Assembly: GCA_002205965.3 (NCBI GenBank)
Contig: NADL03000478.1
Coordinates: 335,001 to 399,000, forward strand
Reading direction: 5' to 3'
DNA: 64,000 nucleotides
Source of the DNA: Kappaphycus alvarezii
Taxonomy: Eukaryota > Rhodophyta > Florideophyceae > Gigartinales > Solieriaceae
Below the pieces are notes generated by a model, which saw nothing but the letters and a program-made list of their open reading frames with translations, did no database searches and was not told the origin of the DNA. Positions 21,823 to 33,439 of the stretch are shown piece after piece. The translations under genes and the position numbers were made by a program. How positions within the stretch are numbered: the stretch's first letter is position 1; the number at the start of each line of letters is the position of its first letter.

Positions 21823-22960
21823 ATGGACATTGACCAGTGCGTGCAATCCGGGGCCCTCGTCGCCTCCCTGCTGTCCAGCAGTAGCGAAGAAGGCGAACAA
21901 AAGTACTAGCCGCGCGGCTTTCGGCCTGGGAAGCAATTCAACTTCGAGCACAACTTCGACGCGGCCGCGACTATGTTAGGCGAGCAGTTCTTCGCCGACG
22001 TCCCGCTTTACGACGCCGAAATGTTTCGTCGCCGCTCCCGCATGTCCCGCACAGTGTTCGACAAGGTACTGTCCGCCGTTGTCGACCACGACGACTACTT
22101 CAAGCGGAAGAAGAATTGAATTGGTAAGACCGGGATTGCCGCCCGCGTTTAGGTGACCGCAGCCCAGCGCATTCTCGTCTACTGTGTCTCACTGGACGCT
22201 GTGGACGATGGTCTGGCGATATCGGAGACCTCTGCGCGCGTGACGGTAAAGCGGTTTTGCGCTGCGGTGGTTGAGGTGCTGGGTCCAACCTACTTCCGCG
22301 AGACGACCAACGCTACATCGAGCGCATGTTGAAGCAGGTGGACCGTCCCGGCACTCCTGATCTGCTTGGCAGCATCGACTGCTGTAAATGAGAGTGTAAA
22401 TTACTCCCCGACAGCTTTGCATGGGCAGTACAAAGGAAAGGAGAAGAAGACTGCAGTGAAGCTGGAGGCAGTCGCTGACCGCTCACTGCGGATCTGGAAT
22501 GCGTTCTTCGGCATTCCGGGATGCTTGAACGACATCGATGTCGTAGAGACATCAATGCCGCTGAACAAGATCGCACAGGGTACTTCCCGCCGCCGTGCGG
22601 CGGGTGAAACAAACAGTACTAGTTTGTGGACGGGATCTATCCGAAGGCGTCCATGTTCATTTCGTCAGTGTAGCAGCCGACAACGAAGAAAAAGAAGCTG
22701 TTCGCAAAGCTGCAGGAGGATGTGCGTAAGGACATCAAGCGCACGTTCAGCGTGCTGAGAGCGAAGTGGAAGATCATCGCTCTCCCTTCTAACTTCACGA
22801 CGGTCGACACGATGTCGAAGATCATGATGTGCGTGATCATCCCACACAAAATTTGTGTCGAGGAGCGCCTGGAAATGGACATGCCGGAGGAGGAATATAT
22901 GCGGACTAAATTATCGTTGGCGGGGGCGTCACCCCAATGTGGGCACGGCTTGTGCGCATT
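21823..22960 (+). pseudogene. PIF/Harbinger transposase (HARBI1-like DDE nuclease), broken
   Basis: It starts at ATG 21823 (MDIDQCVQSGALVASLLSSS). Next come AEMFRRRSRMSRTVFDKVL near 22020-22080 and TAAQRILVYCVSLDAVDDGLA near 22150-22220. ALHGQYKGKEKKTAVKLEAVADRS lies near 22410-22480; residues after this match the family phrase W-x-G-x-[YF]-x-G-K...L-E-A-V-A-D. LRIWNAFFGIPGCLNDIDVV follows near 22485-22545. A C-terminal DVRKDIKRTFSVLRAKWKII region near 22720-22780 matches the family's R-x-x-V-E-x-A-F-G-x-L-x-x-R/K-W. Stops near 21909, 22117 and 22150 and frame changes near 22310-22350 and 22650 make it dead. Confidence 0.8.
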
Positions 22961-23222
22961 TCGAGCAGGGAGGTCGTTTCCGCTTCCGTCGGGTCGATTG
23001 CCGCGGTTTGCGAGGCGCGGAAATTCACAGAGGACGAGGCGGAGCACGAAATGACGAAGCAAATGCTCATCAAGCACATATGGGACAAGTACGGCGAGGA
23101 ATAGGCAGACGCGCTGAAAGTAAAAATATCAAAGGGTTATTGTTTTGTGGGGCTTCATGTCTTTAGCTCGAGACTTTCGGTAGCTTTACTAACACGGGAA
23201 AAATGTGGGTGCTACATCGCGC

Positions 23223-23700
23223 TCAGTTTCCCGTGCTCACAGGGCCATCACCGAGGACGGCGAGGTTTGACGTGTCCTCCGTATCATTGGCGGCTATTTT
23301 CTTCTTTGTAGCGTTCAGCACCTCCTGCTTTATTTCAAAGTATTTTTGAGCGCGCGCCGATGTCGCGCCACCCGAGCCGTTCATGAACAGCAGTATTTCG
23401 TTGCGCTTCGTGATCTCGGCCAGCTGCATCTCTTGCAGCTTGACCGACAGACTACGCGAGCTTAAGCTTCTTTGGCTGCATATGGAGCATGGAAAGCTCC
23501 TCCTTCGCCTTGCGCCTGACGTCCGGGCGTGCTTTGCTCGGTTATTCCTTGGTCTTTTCCTCCGTCTCGCACTCGGAAGATGTGGCCAGCCTCTCGTCTT
23601 TTCCGTCGACGCCTGCCGAGTTATCCGATGTCGTCTGTGTCGGCGAGAATACGACCTGAAATTTCAGAAATTAAATTCTTGATGACACTTAATTCTCAAA
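23223..23700 (-). pseudogene. Harbinger accessory ORF (NAM-associated C-terminal / Myb-like)
   Basis: The minus-strand text MQLAEITKRNEILLFMNGSG is followed by SARAQKYFEIKQEVLNATKK. This matches the tail of the no-apical-meristem-associated domain carried by the second ORF of PIF/Harbinger elements (K-R-N-E-x-x-L, then a Y-F-x-x-x-Q-x-E-[IV] helix). The upstream part to about 23700 is Arg/Ser-rich and lacks a clear Myb start. The accessory protein normally helps import the transposase and binds the ends. Confidence 0.55.
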
Positions 23701-23719
23701 CTTTCCTGGTTTTTCTATA

Positions 23720-26700
23720 TTGACACCTGTCATTGCCCTTAAAATGGCCGTATGTACCCTTACCAGCTGCTCATCTCTCCATTTTTGCATCGAAATATAT
23801 CTTCACCTTTAAAAGAACTAGTATACAACGTCTTAGCTTCCATTCAAATTAAAAAGCCTTCTCCGCATTCAAAAATTACCGCACCCCTTCCCTTGTGCTC
23901 CTTTTCAAGCCAGACGCTACACATCTTCCTCTCTGATTTGGTCATTCACAAAAAATATTACCTGGTTCGCGTAGTATATCCAGCCGATTGTTTCATCCTG
24001 AATCACCATCTGCCGAAATGCAAAGGTAATATTTTGGAATGATATCAGATCTTTCACAATTCCCGTCCACATAATTACCCTCCTGAGTGAGGGAATCCCG
24101 TGAACCGTCACCCTCCGTTCCATCTTATACAGTATCGTATGGTGCTTCTCAGAATCCCTGTTACTCACAATACACACCACCCCTCTCGAAATAGGCTGTG
24201 GTGCAGCGCCTCCATCATTTTTACAATCAAACTCATCCTCCACACTCCCACGTCACACAAACTGTACGTCAGAAGAATTTTGTCCAGATTCCATTCTTTC
24301 CTCTTTCCTCTTGCCGGCAGCATCTTTTTTGATGAGTAAGAGTTTAACAGAGTATACCACAGACATACTCATCCTCGCCTTCGCTGTCCAAATCAACATC
24401 AATATCCACATTTCCCCGAGCTTTATTACTGTCGTCGCCGAGGTTCTTTATTCTCTATTCGTCGATATCAAGGTATCTGTACGGAGTTTTGAAAATAAAG
24501 AGATAAATTGCATTCATATTGATATCAGGTCTTTGCACTGGAACAATTCCAGGGATATAATTATCCTCACCACCACATTTGTCAATACTATCAATCCCTA
24601 GAGCATGAGAGCCTTCCTTTCTATTATACATATAGCTGCATGCTGACGTTTATGCCTTTAAAAAAATTTCTACATTGCGTGCTCTATGAAAATTTTTAAA
24701 TCTTCGCTGCCTTTTGACGACCTTTAGTTTGATTTGCTTCTTCTCGTCTTCGCTGTAGGTTCCCAAAATTATTTTGCGATTTCCTGTTCTAATTTAGCTA
24801 CTGTCGCAAAAATTCCTTGGCACGTTGCTTAGTACGAAAGGAACTTCTTTATACCCCGTCCCCCTCAGTTTTAGGGTTCCGCCCGTTTCCGTCCTCTCTA
24901 ATCCCCTCCTGTCTTTCACTGTTCTCATGAAACTCTTGATCAGCTCCACTTTCTCTCCCCCACTTCTCTCCCCTCCAGCTCCTTTCCCGCACTCAAATCA
25001 TCATCTTCCTGTTCTCTCTACATGGTAGTAGACTGTAGAGAACCTCCCTGCCCCATCTTCCATCTTCGACCTGTTTGGGCATAGCTCGGACTTGTTCAAT
25101 TCCTCGCCAACCCTTCCTGCTAGTATTCTGCTAATTTCTCTCCGTATTCTCCTCAGTAACACTCTATGATTCTCTCGGTTTGTCTCCGGCCACTCTTCCC
25201 TATCCTATTCTGTTGAACACCGGCCTGTTACTCCCTAGAACGCTTTCCCTTACTCCAGCTCGCAGACATATAGGACCAACCAGGAATCCCCTTCACTTCC
25301 ACATATACCATCCTTCTTACTCCTATAATTATGCTTGATCCCCTCATCACTTTATTTTAACATTACTAGGCTGTATCCATCCACTCATTATTGAAGAATT
25401 ATTTCTTCAATAATTCATCCAGACTTCCACCGTTCAGCTTCTCGGTCCTCATCACCTATTGTACTCTGACTGCTACCATCTTTTTTCTTATCTCTTTTAC
25501 CACGTATTTCCCGACTGATAGGATCCATCTCATACCGTTATTCAATTTCTTGCTCCCTCTTCAATAAAAGTGGGTACAAAAAATTTCTTTTCTTTCGCAC
25601 TAAATCCAAAACAACTACTTCAACAAACTACTTTTCTTTTTCAGTCCGTTCCTTCGCTCCGGAAATAATATGCCTATCTAGAGTTTCAAATGTGTATCGA
25701 TCATCTATGTGTTTATCTGGATGAATAATCAAACAAAATACCTGCACCGAGACCTTATATTCTTGATTGCATGCAAATAATTCGGGTTTGCACTAAGATC
25801 TATGGGATGGGCGCAACATAAAACATCAATTTACGCGTATCTCTGAATTATGATTATATCCGGATCATCGTATTTGAGCAACTCTAGTGTTCTGAAGTGA
25901 ACCGAAGACTGACCATAGTCTGGTTTTAATGCTTCATGATGATAAAAGAGCCAGGTATCAGATGGTCATTCAGATGAGAAAACAACCATGTAGAGCAGTT
26001 TTTTTGGTTTCCCGATAGGGAAGATTTTGAAGTGACAAAGATTATTTCGAAGGAGCCCAGTAACTGATATCATGGTCTCAAAGCCCTTAATTCTTCAGAG
26101 ATACAGAGAGTTCTTTATATAAAGTTACCCGAAAACAATTCTATATCTGTTACCAGAGCTATTTCATCTCGAGAAATCGCTACGTCTTTCTTATGCGTTT
26201 CTTAATGATAAATTAGAGTGTTTTTTTGTTAAAAAAGCGACTGGTGAGCTCTTGCTAAATTGCATGCCGACATGCATTACTCTTTGACATTGATGGTATA
26301 GTTACAAAGTATACTAGTATATGGAATGGTGCTTCTAAAATCACTCGGTAGCCTGAAAATCTACTTCAAATACCACCTTCATTCTCCTAAACGATATTTT
26401 AGGGGATTTAAATTGCACATTTAGTTGTCCTTGGCATGATTTTTAGTACGTTATTTGCGACGAGTCCATACCACTTTAGATTTTTGGGGCTTACTTAGGC
26501 TTTGCTACTTATTTTTACAAAAAAAAAGGATGTATCTGGAGCGTAGGGGGGTTTCCAAGTCACATTGACACCATTTTCTTGCTATGATATCAACAGTGAA
26601 AATCATCGTCAACAAAAATTCCAACGTTCACCCATCCATTTCTCCTTTCACCCATCAATATTTATAATATACCATATATATATTTCTTGCCTTGAAAAGA

Positions 26701-27540
26701 GCTTTATCGAAAATCAATTTTGATTTTGATAAACTACTGCTCCAAAAGATTACTACCCGGATTCTGTATCAGATTACTTAAATCTGATACGGAAACCGGG
26801 TGGTGACAAGATCATTTTACCGCGAAAACATTTACTCAAACACTCGGATTCACTTTAAAGCTATGTAGTTTACGTTTCTTGCTAAGCATGCTTTTATGTC
26901 GCCTATAGCTAGGCCCACTAGTCTGCTTAATAATAACATTGACTAATGGTTGATCAAATGGAAAAGATCAAAGCTTCCTCCTACCCCAAATAGTAGTATG
27001 TAAAGATTAAAAAAGTCCTACCTCTCCTCTCCTGCCTTAAAGATATCTTGTTACATATTTTCAATGAATGCGACTATTATGCGTAGTAATAGGACTTAAA
27101 TTTTTATTGACTGAATGTCTATCATAATAAAAAAATGTAGTCTTATAAGTCGTTTCTCAGGTTATTGAACACAGTTGAGCCGAAACTCTTGACGCTATTT
27201 ATCATGTTAGCGTCACCTAATTAGCTGAATAGATCTAAAAATAGGCAACATTAGTGAAATTATTCTCTAGTTTTGTGCATCTAACCATTACTGAATTTAT
27301 TTAGTTAAGATTATCCCTCTACAGCTACCTTGGTTAGGGTTCCGGATTTAATTCTTTCCGATGAATGGGGTTCGAGGGGTATTTGTTGGTATTTGCGAGC
27401 TTGATTGGATTTGGATGGAGCTCGTGTAATCGAAGTGTTGCAAATTCACCCGAGGGACTTCACCTAGGTCTTTTTAATCTTAAAAAAGCCTACATACTGT
27501 ACTAAAGAAGTCATTTATGTACGTTGCAGAAGAGTGAATT
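23720..27540. other. AT-rich gene-poor stretch
   Basis: No gene is supported. Near 24000-24600 the minus strand has two coding-like scraps with a shared phrase (EGNYVDGNCERSDII and EDNYIPGIVPVQRPDI) followed by acidic text; these may be transposon debris. A similar NYI phrase occurs on the minus strand near 57980. Between 25000 and 27540 there is only AT-rich sequence with short ORFs. Confidence 0.4.
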
Positions 27541-27655
27541 TGACTAGACCTGAGCACGGTCCGAAAACAGTCCAAAATTTTAAATAAATCTTAATTTGGG
27601 ACCGGACAGAGCTTTCGAATATCAATATACAGACCGGAAGGGGTCTCCTAGTATT

Positions 27656-27805
27656 GCTCTGGATAGTATTGGTTATAAAAAGCCACTTGACGAGACCGCA
27701 CTGGATAGAAACTGCCTCTGTCAAGACTGGAAATGCAGCTGGCCACTTTTCAAGAACGAAACAGTTACCTAGCAACTTTTCGAGACCGTAACTGCTAGCT
27801 GGGCA
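27656..27805 (+). repeat. Diverged 30-bp minisatellite, array 1 (about 5 units)
   Basis: Units begin at about 27656, 27682, 27714, 27742 and 27772 with the pattern GCCACTT-T-x-GAGACCG-AAC. Lengths are 26-32 bp. The minus-strand reading shows the same period as ten-residue repeats (YGLEKLLGNC, FVLEKWPAAF). An AT-rich stretch with GGACCGGAC flanks it on the left. It is related to the array at 29877-30057. Confidence 0.65.
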
Positions 27806-28115
27806 CCGCTCGCTGGACATTGCGTTCGCCTATTGATAAGGTGATCCTGTTGTGCACCTTACTGCACATGGTCAGCGTGAACCATCTGGATAGACTGTAA
27901 CCGTAATAGTCTGATCCTGTGGTGCACACCTTAGAAAATTTCCGCCGTAAATGGTTCTTATAGAGCGCATTTATGGTACAACTACTGCAGTCCCTCCAGT
28001 AGAAGTAACCTTAAACAGTGCGATGACCTCTATAGGGGAGGAAAAATTGGGGTGCTTTACTGATTAGAGATGCAGGACGGCTATTTTACGAAGACTGGGG
28101 TCACAGGTCTCTGTA

Positions 28116-28298
28116 TTGGAGAGTATGGAAATGAGGCCGAGTCATGGGGTACTACCTCACAGAACTGATGGGAGGCCAGCCGTAAGGCATGCTGCGTTGG
28201 ACGAAACAGTCACCGCGGCGTGTCTTTGCATAACAACAGATCGCACCCGCCCGAAGATCTCCATCTTTACAATGAATGGAAGACTGGAAATTTTTTAA
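28116..28298 (+). pseudogene. Fragment related to 18000-18205 (pogo-type HTH debris)
   Basis: RPAVRHAALDETVTAACLC matches KPAVRLAAFDETAVAACLC of the fragment at 18.0-18.2 kb in the opposite orientation. No transposase catalytic region is beside it. A short helical reading frame continues to 28420. Family assignment is weak. Confidence 0.2.
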
Positions 28299-28979
28299 AA
28301 GAACTAGAAGCAGTAGGTAATTTTCCTTTCCTAAACGTTGCCTCAGCAGTACTACTATATTCTCTTCTGCTTACAATTTTAAGGAAGTTAGAACTGCTCA
28401 AAATAATTCAACATTCTTAATCTAGACAAACTCATTCTGCAAAAACTGCACACAGCCGTTGGAGACTTACATCCTTTTCATCTAGCCCGCCGCCGTTTAA
28501 AATTTTAAATTCGTCCCTTTCCATTCTTTCGTTCTCTGACGAAGAGACGGGATGGTTTTGGCTGACTACAATTTTCCAAAAAATCATTGCAGCTGTTCTG
28601 GTCTTACATTACCAAACGCTCGATTTGCTCCTGGGTTGAACGACGTTTCATGCAATTGCATTTTAGGGGCTTTAAAAGTGCTGCAATCCTCGTCAAATCT
28701 GGTTGCATTCATAAATGAATTCTGCGATGTCTGAAATAGAATTGCGCAATTCAGATTGTTCTTTTTCAACAAAGTGACGCGAGTCTCCGGTAGGGCTGCC
28801 GCCCTCACTCACCAACGCAAGTCCAGGACCTACAGCACAAGCTGTCAATACGCCTGGTCCCCCCCTTCCTGCCTCCCGCGACCCAGGTTTCCGATTCCAG
28901 CCTCTGGTTTTCGACTCCATCGGTGCCCGTTCTCCGGAGACTGCATTATTCATAGAAGATTTTGTACCACGTGTAGACA

Positions 28980-29150
28980 GGAAATGCCACACCTCGGACG
29001 CTACGATTCGCACAAGCATCTACCAGCGTATCAGTTGCACTTTGTGGTCGGCGATGGCTATGGCCATCATATCGCGGGCCCCACTGCACGTGACCGATGT
29101 GGTCCATCCAGTTAGTTCTTAATTGAATAGTCGGTCAGTCGGTGTGCAAT
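28980..29150. repeat. Dispersed repeat, copy b of 20880-21150
   Basis: It carries the two shared blocks CTACGATTCGCAC and CTGCACGTGACCGATGTGG in the same order and nearly the same spacing as copy a. The TATATAAAG box of copy a is not kept. It is older or more diverged than copy a. Confidence 0.4.
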
Positions 29151-29876
29151 CAAGATAAGTAATGAGTAAAGATTTATCTCTCTTCGCTTTAACAAAATCT
29201 CCGTGAGAGTGTCCAGCAATAATGGCCTATAATTGTAGAATGCGTAGTGTCAGCGAGGGGGAGCGAGGAAGGAAAGCACGGTGAACGGGTACAAACGGCC
29301 CCAGGATGCCGTTGCAGTCCCGTATTTGGTGTGTTGAATTAGGCCGATTGCCGTAGACAGTTAACACACAGGTAGGTAGGTAGTCCGATTGACCGTTTTT
29401 CCTTATACCTCTGTTGTCCCTCCTATCGCCCCGATCGGGCGGAGACCTCTGCCTTGTATTGAAGTTTGCATGGGAATATAAGAGTGATAACAGCTCGATA
29501 AGTACTGTATTACCGGTAGCACTATACGTCATTACTGTCACCTGTCAAATACGGCAAAAGTCATCAAGTTGCCAAGTCAATGTCGTCGTGGCCCGCGATT
29601 AGACAGGACCGTTTGTGCATGATGCGCTGCACAACAATAATTTCTCCTTACAGTCCACGTGGGCGACATATAAATATTTGTAAGGGCAGCGCACGACACT
29701 GAATTAAATTTCTAGCATATCAGGGACTGATTGAGAATTTCTAAATTTCGTAACTAATGGTATAAGTTCCCTTACTGTATACAAATCACTGTATTTAGGC
29801 TTCCTGAGTCATTCTAGCCACTCCTCTCATGATCCCCCGGCGGCGTCTTCGGACCGGACCGACAATCCGACTAACC

Positions 29877-30057
29877 GCTCCACACTCGGAGCGTAACGTT
29901 CTCCCTGCTCCAGTTAGAGACTGTAACGTTTTCTTTGCTCCATTAACGGACTCTATCGTCCCTTCTGCTCAAATCAGGGACCGGCTCGTTCCCCTCTGTT
30001 CCAAGTAAGGACTGGACAGTTCCCTCGGCGCCATTTCGGGACCGATCCCAATATTGC
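29877..30057 (+). repeat. Diverged 30-bp minisatellite, array 2 (6 units)
   Basis: Unit starts are 29877, 29907, 29937, 29967, 29998 and 30028, so the period is 30-31 bp. The pattern is GCTCCA-TTAGGGACTGTAACGTTCCCTCT. The array lies between an inverted pair, CGGACCGGACCGA at 29850-29862 and TCGGTCCAGTCCG at 30087-30099, so it could fold back or be the end of a transposon. Units have diverged by roughly a third from each other. Confidence 0.75.
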
Positions 30058-30299
30058 ATCGGTATTTTAGGATCGGATTTTTTGTATCGGTCCAGTCCGG
30101 GACTGATGGACCATAAACCGCTGTTATGTTATGTGCTAAATTTGAGTTAATTTTTGACTGGTTTAGTTATTTCAGAGATCCTGAAATCCCGCGTGTTGAT
30201 AATGAACATTCAAAGAAATTCTTATTCTACTGTTGATTATTGTAATTTTTGCTATTTACAATTGCCTGGAGCTCATATTATTTTTCAGGTAGAAAATTA

Positions 30300-31315
30300 G
30301 GCGACCTGTTGAAGTGAATGAAAAAAAGCGTGCAAAAAATATAGACTTGTATTTTTCTTCAGGGCCAGAAAGAGCAAATGTATAACATTTCAATCGCTTT
30401 CAAGCAGTCATCGTCAGGTATCTGATGATTTCTGTAAGGTATGCAAAGGCAATAGCAGTGAAATTAATTGAGTATTTACCGGAGGAGCAGTCTATGAAAC
30501 AAAGAGAGAGGCCTCAGACACCCGATGAGCCGCATCTCAAGCACATCAGGACCCTTAAACTGGAGATTTTCTAAAGCAGAGTTCAGAAAATTCTTCAAAA
30601 AGACGCTCAGTTTGGTTGTCCACATACTAAAAGGGCTCTATTTTAATAAATAAAACATGATGAATAACATGTGGACGGTTATCAGGATGGCAAGAGAGAG
30701 ATTTAGAAGTGAATACCAGTAATGTTCTAAGACAAAGCGAAATTTAATCTCAATGTACTGGATTGGTTGTATTACGATTTCCACAGCATGTAAAAAGGCG
30801 AGAGAGTGTTTCTAGGGAAACAGAGGAGCTTAAAGTGCCATGGATTGCGGATGTTTCTCATTTTATGGACCATGTGATTTAGTTTTCTGAATTGACTTTC
30901 GGCTCATATAAGTATCAGAATAATTTTCGAGAACACATTTTGCCCTGGACTGCGATGAATTCCCGAAGGAGCTGTATTTTGGAGCAGGAAAACTGTCTAG
31001 TTCATACTTTCAGGCCCAAAATAAAGTGATTGAATGTCAAATGTCAGATGTTCAAGTTTTGGACTGGCCGTCGTGTTCTCCAGATTTAAATACAATCGAT
31101 CTTTTACGATCTTTTAGGGGATTTATCATAGGAATTTGTATCAAGATTTGAAGCAGTATAGCTCGTTACAACAATTAAAGGAGTTTGTGAGGCAGTAATG
31201 GTCCATAAATAATGAGTAAATTCTTCAAATTTTCATTTAATTGATGCCGACACGCTGTATTGCAGTCTTAAAATGAACCGGTGCAAAGAATCGATACGAA
31301 GCCAATTGCACCGTG
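30300..31315 (+). pseudogene. Tc1/mariner transposase fossil 2
   Basis: Forward frames show a degenerate N-terminus (PQTPDEPHLKHIRTL near 30510). The second catalytic region is LEQENCLVHTF near 30978-31010; the family form is QQDNAPxHT, so Glu has replaced Asp. The C-terminal signature VQVLDWPSCSPDLNTIDLL lies near 31045-31110, then SLQQLKEFV near 31165-31195. Frames change repeatedly and stops are frequent. The copy is unrelated in detail to the fossil at 8.1-9.0 kb and probably represents a different subfamily. Confidence 0.65.
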
Positions 31316-31559
31316 ACTTAGGCCTTCATAATTTTTCTGAGTCTATAATTTTTCCCATCCAAACAGATTTTCTGGACATGTTTGTAGAATTTCATTTTCA
31401 TGCAAATTAAAGTTCTTCTACCACTCAAGAAAAGGTATATTTTTTCACTTATGAAGAAATTATAAATAAATACATAAAGCTTCTCATAAAAGTTAAAACA
31501 AATCATCTTCTTCGCCGTGGCGCGGAGAGTCAATGTTATAGAAATCCTCTTTTAATGAT

Positions 31560-32100
31560 ACCCGATTATTCGTTGCAGATCACCCTCATTTGCCAGATCA
31601 CCAGGCCGAATACCCAAGACGCCCAAAAATGGTTAATTATTTTCACCTGATCCGGGCTATTCCACTACATTAACGCATTAAATATCAACTTGAACGACAT
31701 AAAGCATAATGCAGCTGCTAACCTTCAAGAAAAAGCCCCTCGTCTCTTCCGGCTACGACCGGATGAAGTAAGGTCTCCTGCTCACTTTTTGCTTTGATAA
31801 ACATCCACTTTTATGCTCTCTTGTGCTGCTCGTTTCTCTTCCCTACAACGTTCGACAGCTCAATTTCCTTCAACACCTTGCGCCTGTTCTCAGCTCTTTA
31901 ACTTTAGATGAACTTACGCCTAGGCCGAGTGGACTTCTTTGCTTCTTGTCGATGGTTGCAAGCCAATTCGCGTTCTAACTGTTTCTCTTTCTGTTATTTA
32001 TTTTTCGCAGCTTGTTCTTCCTGTCTTCGTTGGCATTTTACGCAAATGTGAGGCATTCCGCTCCAGCTGGAGCGTTTTATAGAACTCTGCTAGTACTCGC
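31560..32100. other. Spacer between two transposon fossils
   Basis: No gene is recognised. The right part may hold the C-terminal tail of the pogo-type transposase that reads leftward from 33.4 kb. Confidence 0.3.
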
Positions 32101-33420
32101 ACTGACTTCAGAAACAGCATAATATATGGCTTTGGATCCTCCGCTTGCGATGTCGTTGACAGTCGCAACCTTTTGGAGCAGGCATGGTACTTGTTTTTAA
32201 TGCTGTCGAAGGAGTTACGCAGCTCTGAATTATTTGGCGTAGAGCCTTGCAGGTGTCCACGTTGCTTTGAATTTTCAGAATATTTGGAAGCCTGTGTGCA
32301 ACCTTTGTGCCTTTCAATTCCTTGATCTTCTCCTTGGCCTCGGCCGGAGCTGAGTCCATCTGGCCCGGATATATATATCCTAAGTATGCCTGGAAGTGAT
32401 ACAATCTCGTTACTTCGAATCTTTTGGTAATATCATCGCTGCTGATTTGTTTTTAACCATAAAAACAGCAAGAAAGGTTCAATGCGACAATCGGGTGGTC
32501 AAATTGCCTTCTCCAGTGAAGCTGTCCCTCAAAGAACGCCCACTGTCTTTGAAGCTTTTCTTGACGAGTTGGTCAATGGGCTGGATAGAGTGTGATTTTT
32601 TGCCGGAGCGAGAACGCCCATAATCTTATTATGCCCGGACTTTTCTTACCATTCTACAACATTCTTCGAAGAATGCCCATCTATTGTCAATAGGACGTCT
32701 TGATCTCTTATCACACTCTTGATGAACTTAGCCATATATTTAACGGAAGCCTCAAGAAGGTCCATCTCCATCGAGCCTTTCTCGCTTAATTTAACTACGA
32801 TCGCCTCAACTGGTTTCTAGTTGCGTAGAAAGTATCGACTGCATATTCCTCATAGCTCCATTTAGTTAATTTATTGACTGCGTCGAACTACTCATTAATA
32901 ATCCACTTCCCTTTAACGATAAAGAACAGTGGAACTTGAAGACAACTAGCAGACGCGCAAACTACCGCTGTAATGTGTTTTGGTGAGCTGTATATTGTAT
33001 ATCACCGTTTAAAACCCCTATTGTGCCCTCTTGGTGACATAAAACACTTCATTTTCTTCCCGTAGGCCATATCAACAGCAATTTCATCTACATTCAATAT
33101 TGGATGAGGGTTTTCAAGAAAGCCTGGGACCTTTTGGCCAATTTCTTTTATAATATCAAAGTTGTAGCGTTCACACTAGTTGTTTCGCTAATGATACGAT
33201 TACTCATATTCAAATTCATTTTCATGCGAACTCGCAGCAGGTTCACCGCCTTCTGTCGGTTTTTTACACGTTCCCTTAGCTTCAGTTTAGCAATGTTTGC
33301 CTGTAGACTCTGGCGTCTCATGGATGGAGACATTACAAATGATTGCAGCTTCGAAGTCTGATCCAGACTACCAGGCAATAGTACCAACATATCTTGGTAC
33401 CAATGAAAAAGACGCACATC
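32100..33420 (-). pseudogene. pogo-type (DDE_1) transposase fossil
   Basis: Reading leftward, an HTH-side region SPSMRRQSLQANIAKLKLRE lies near 33350-33260, then ERVKNRQKAVNLLRVRMKMN. The first catalytic motif NPHPILNVDEIAVDMAYGKK lies near 33105-33050 (family form: F/Y-N-x-D-E-T). HITAVVCASASC and VPLFFIVKGK follow near 32990-32920 (family: T-V-x-x-C-x-S-A-x-G and P-x-x-I-F-K-G-K). DVLLTIDRWAFFEE lies near 32710-32660, the second Asp region. KSHSIQPIDQLVKKSFKD lies near 32610-32560 (family: T-H-x-x-Q-P-L-D). It is interrupted by stops and frame changes. No inverted ends were found. Confidence 0.7.
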
Positions 33421-33439
33421 TCTAAAATATTGTACAAGG

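Larger units (their letters stand above)
21823..23700. mobile_element. PIF/Harbinger DNA transposon fossil with two convergent ORFs
   Basis: A HARBI1-like nuclease transposase runs rightward (21823-22960). A Myb/NAM-C-terminal-like accessory ORF runs leftward (23700-23223). Two ORFs, one a DDE nuclease and one a Myb-like DNA-binding partner, are the defining layout of PIF/Harbinger. The terminal inverted repeats and TTA/TWA target duplication were not located, so outer boundaries are minimum estimates. Confidence 0.75.

Noticed and set aside
29877-30057. CRISPR array
   Set aside because: Units of 30 bp are directly tandem with no unique spacers and have diverged; the context is eukaryotic.
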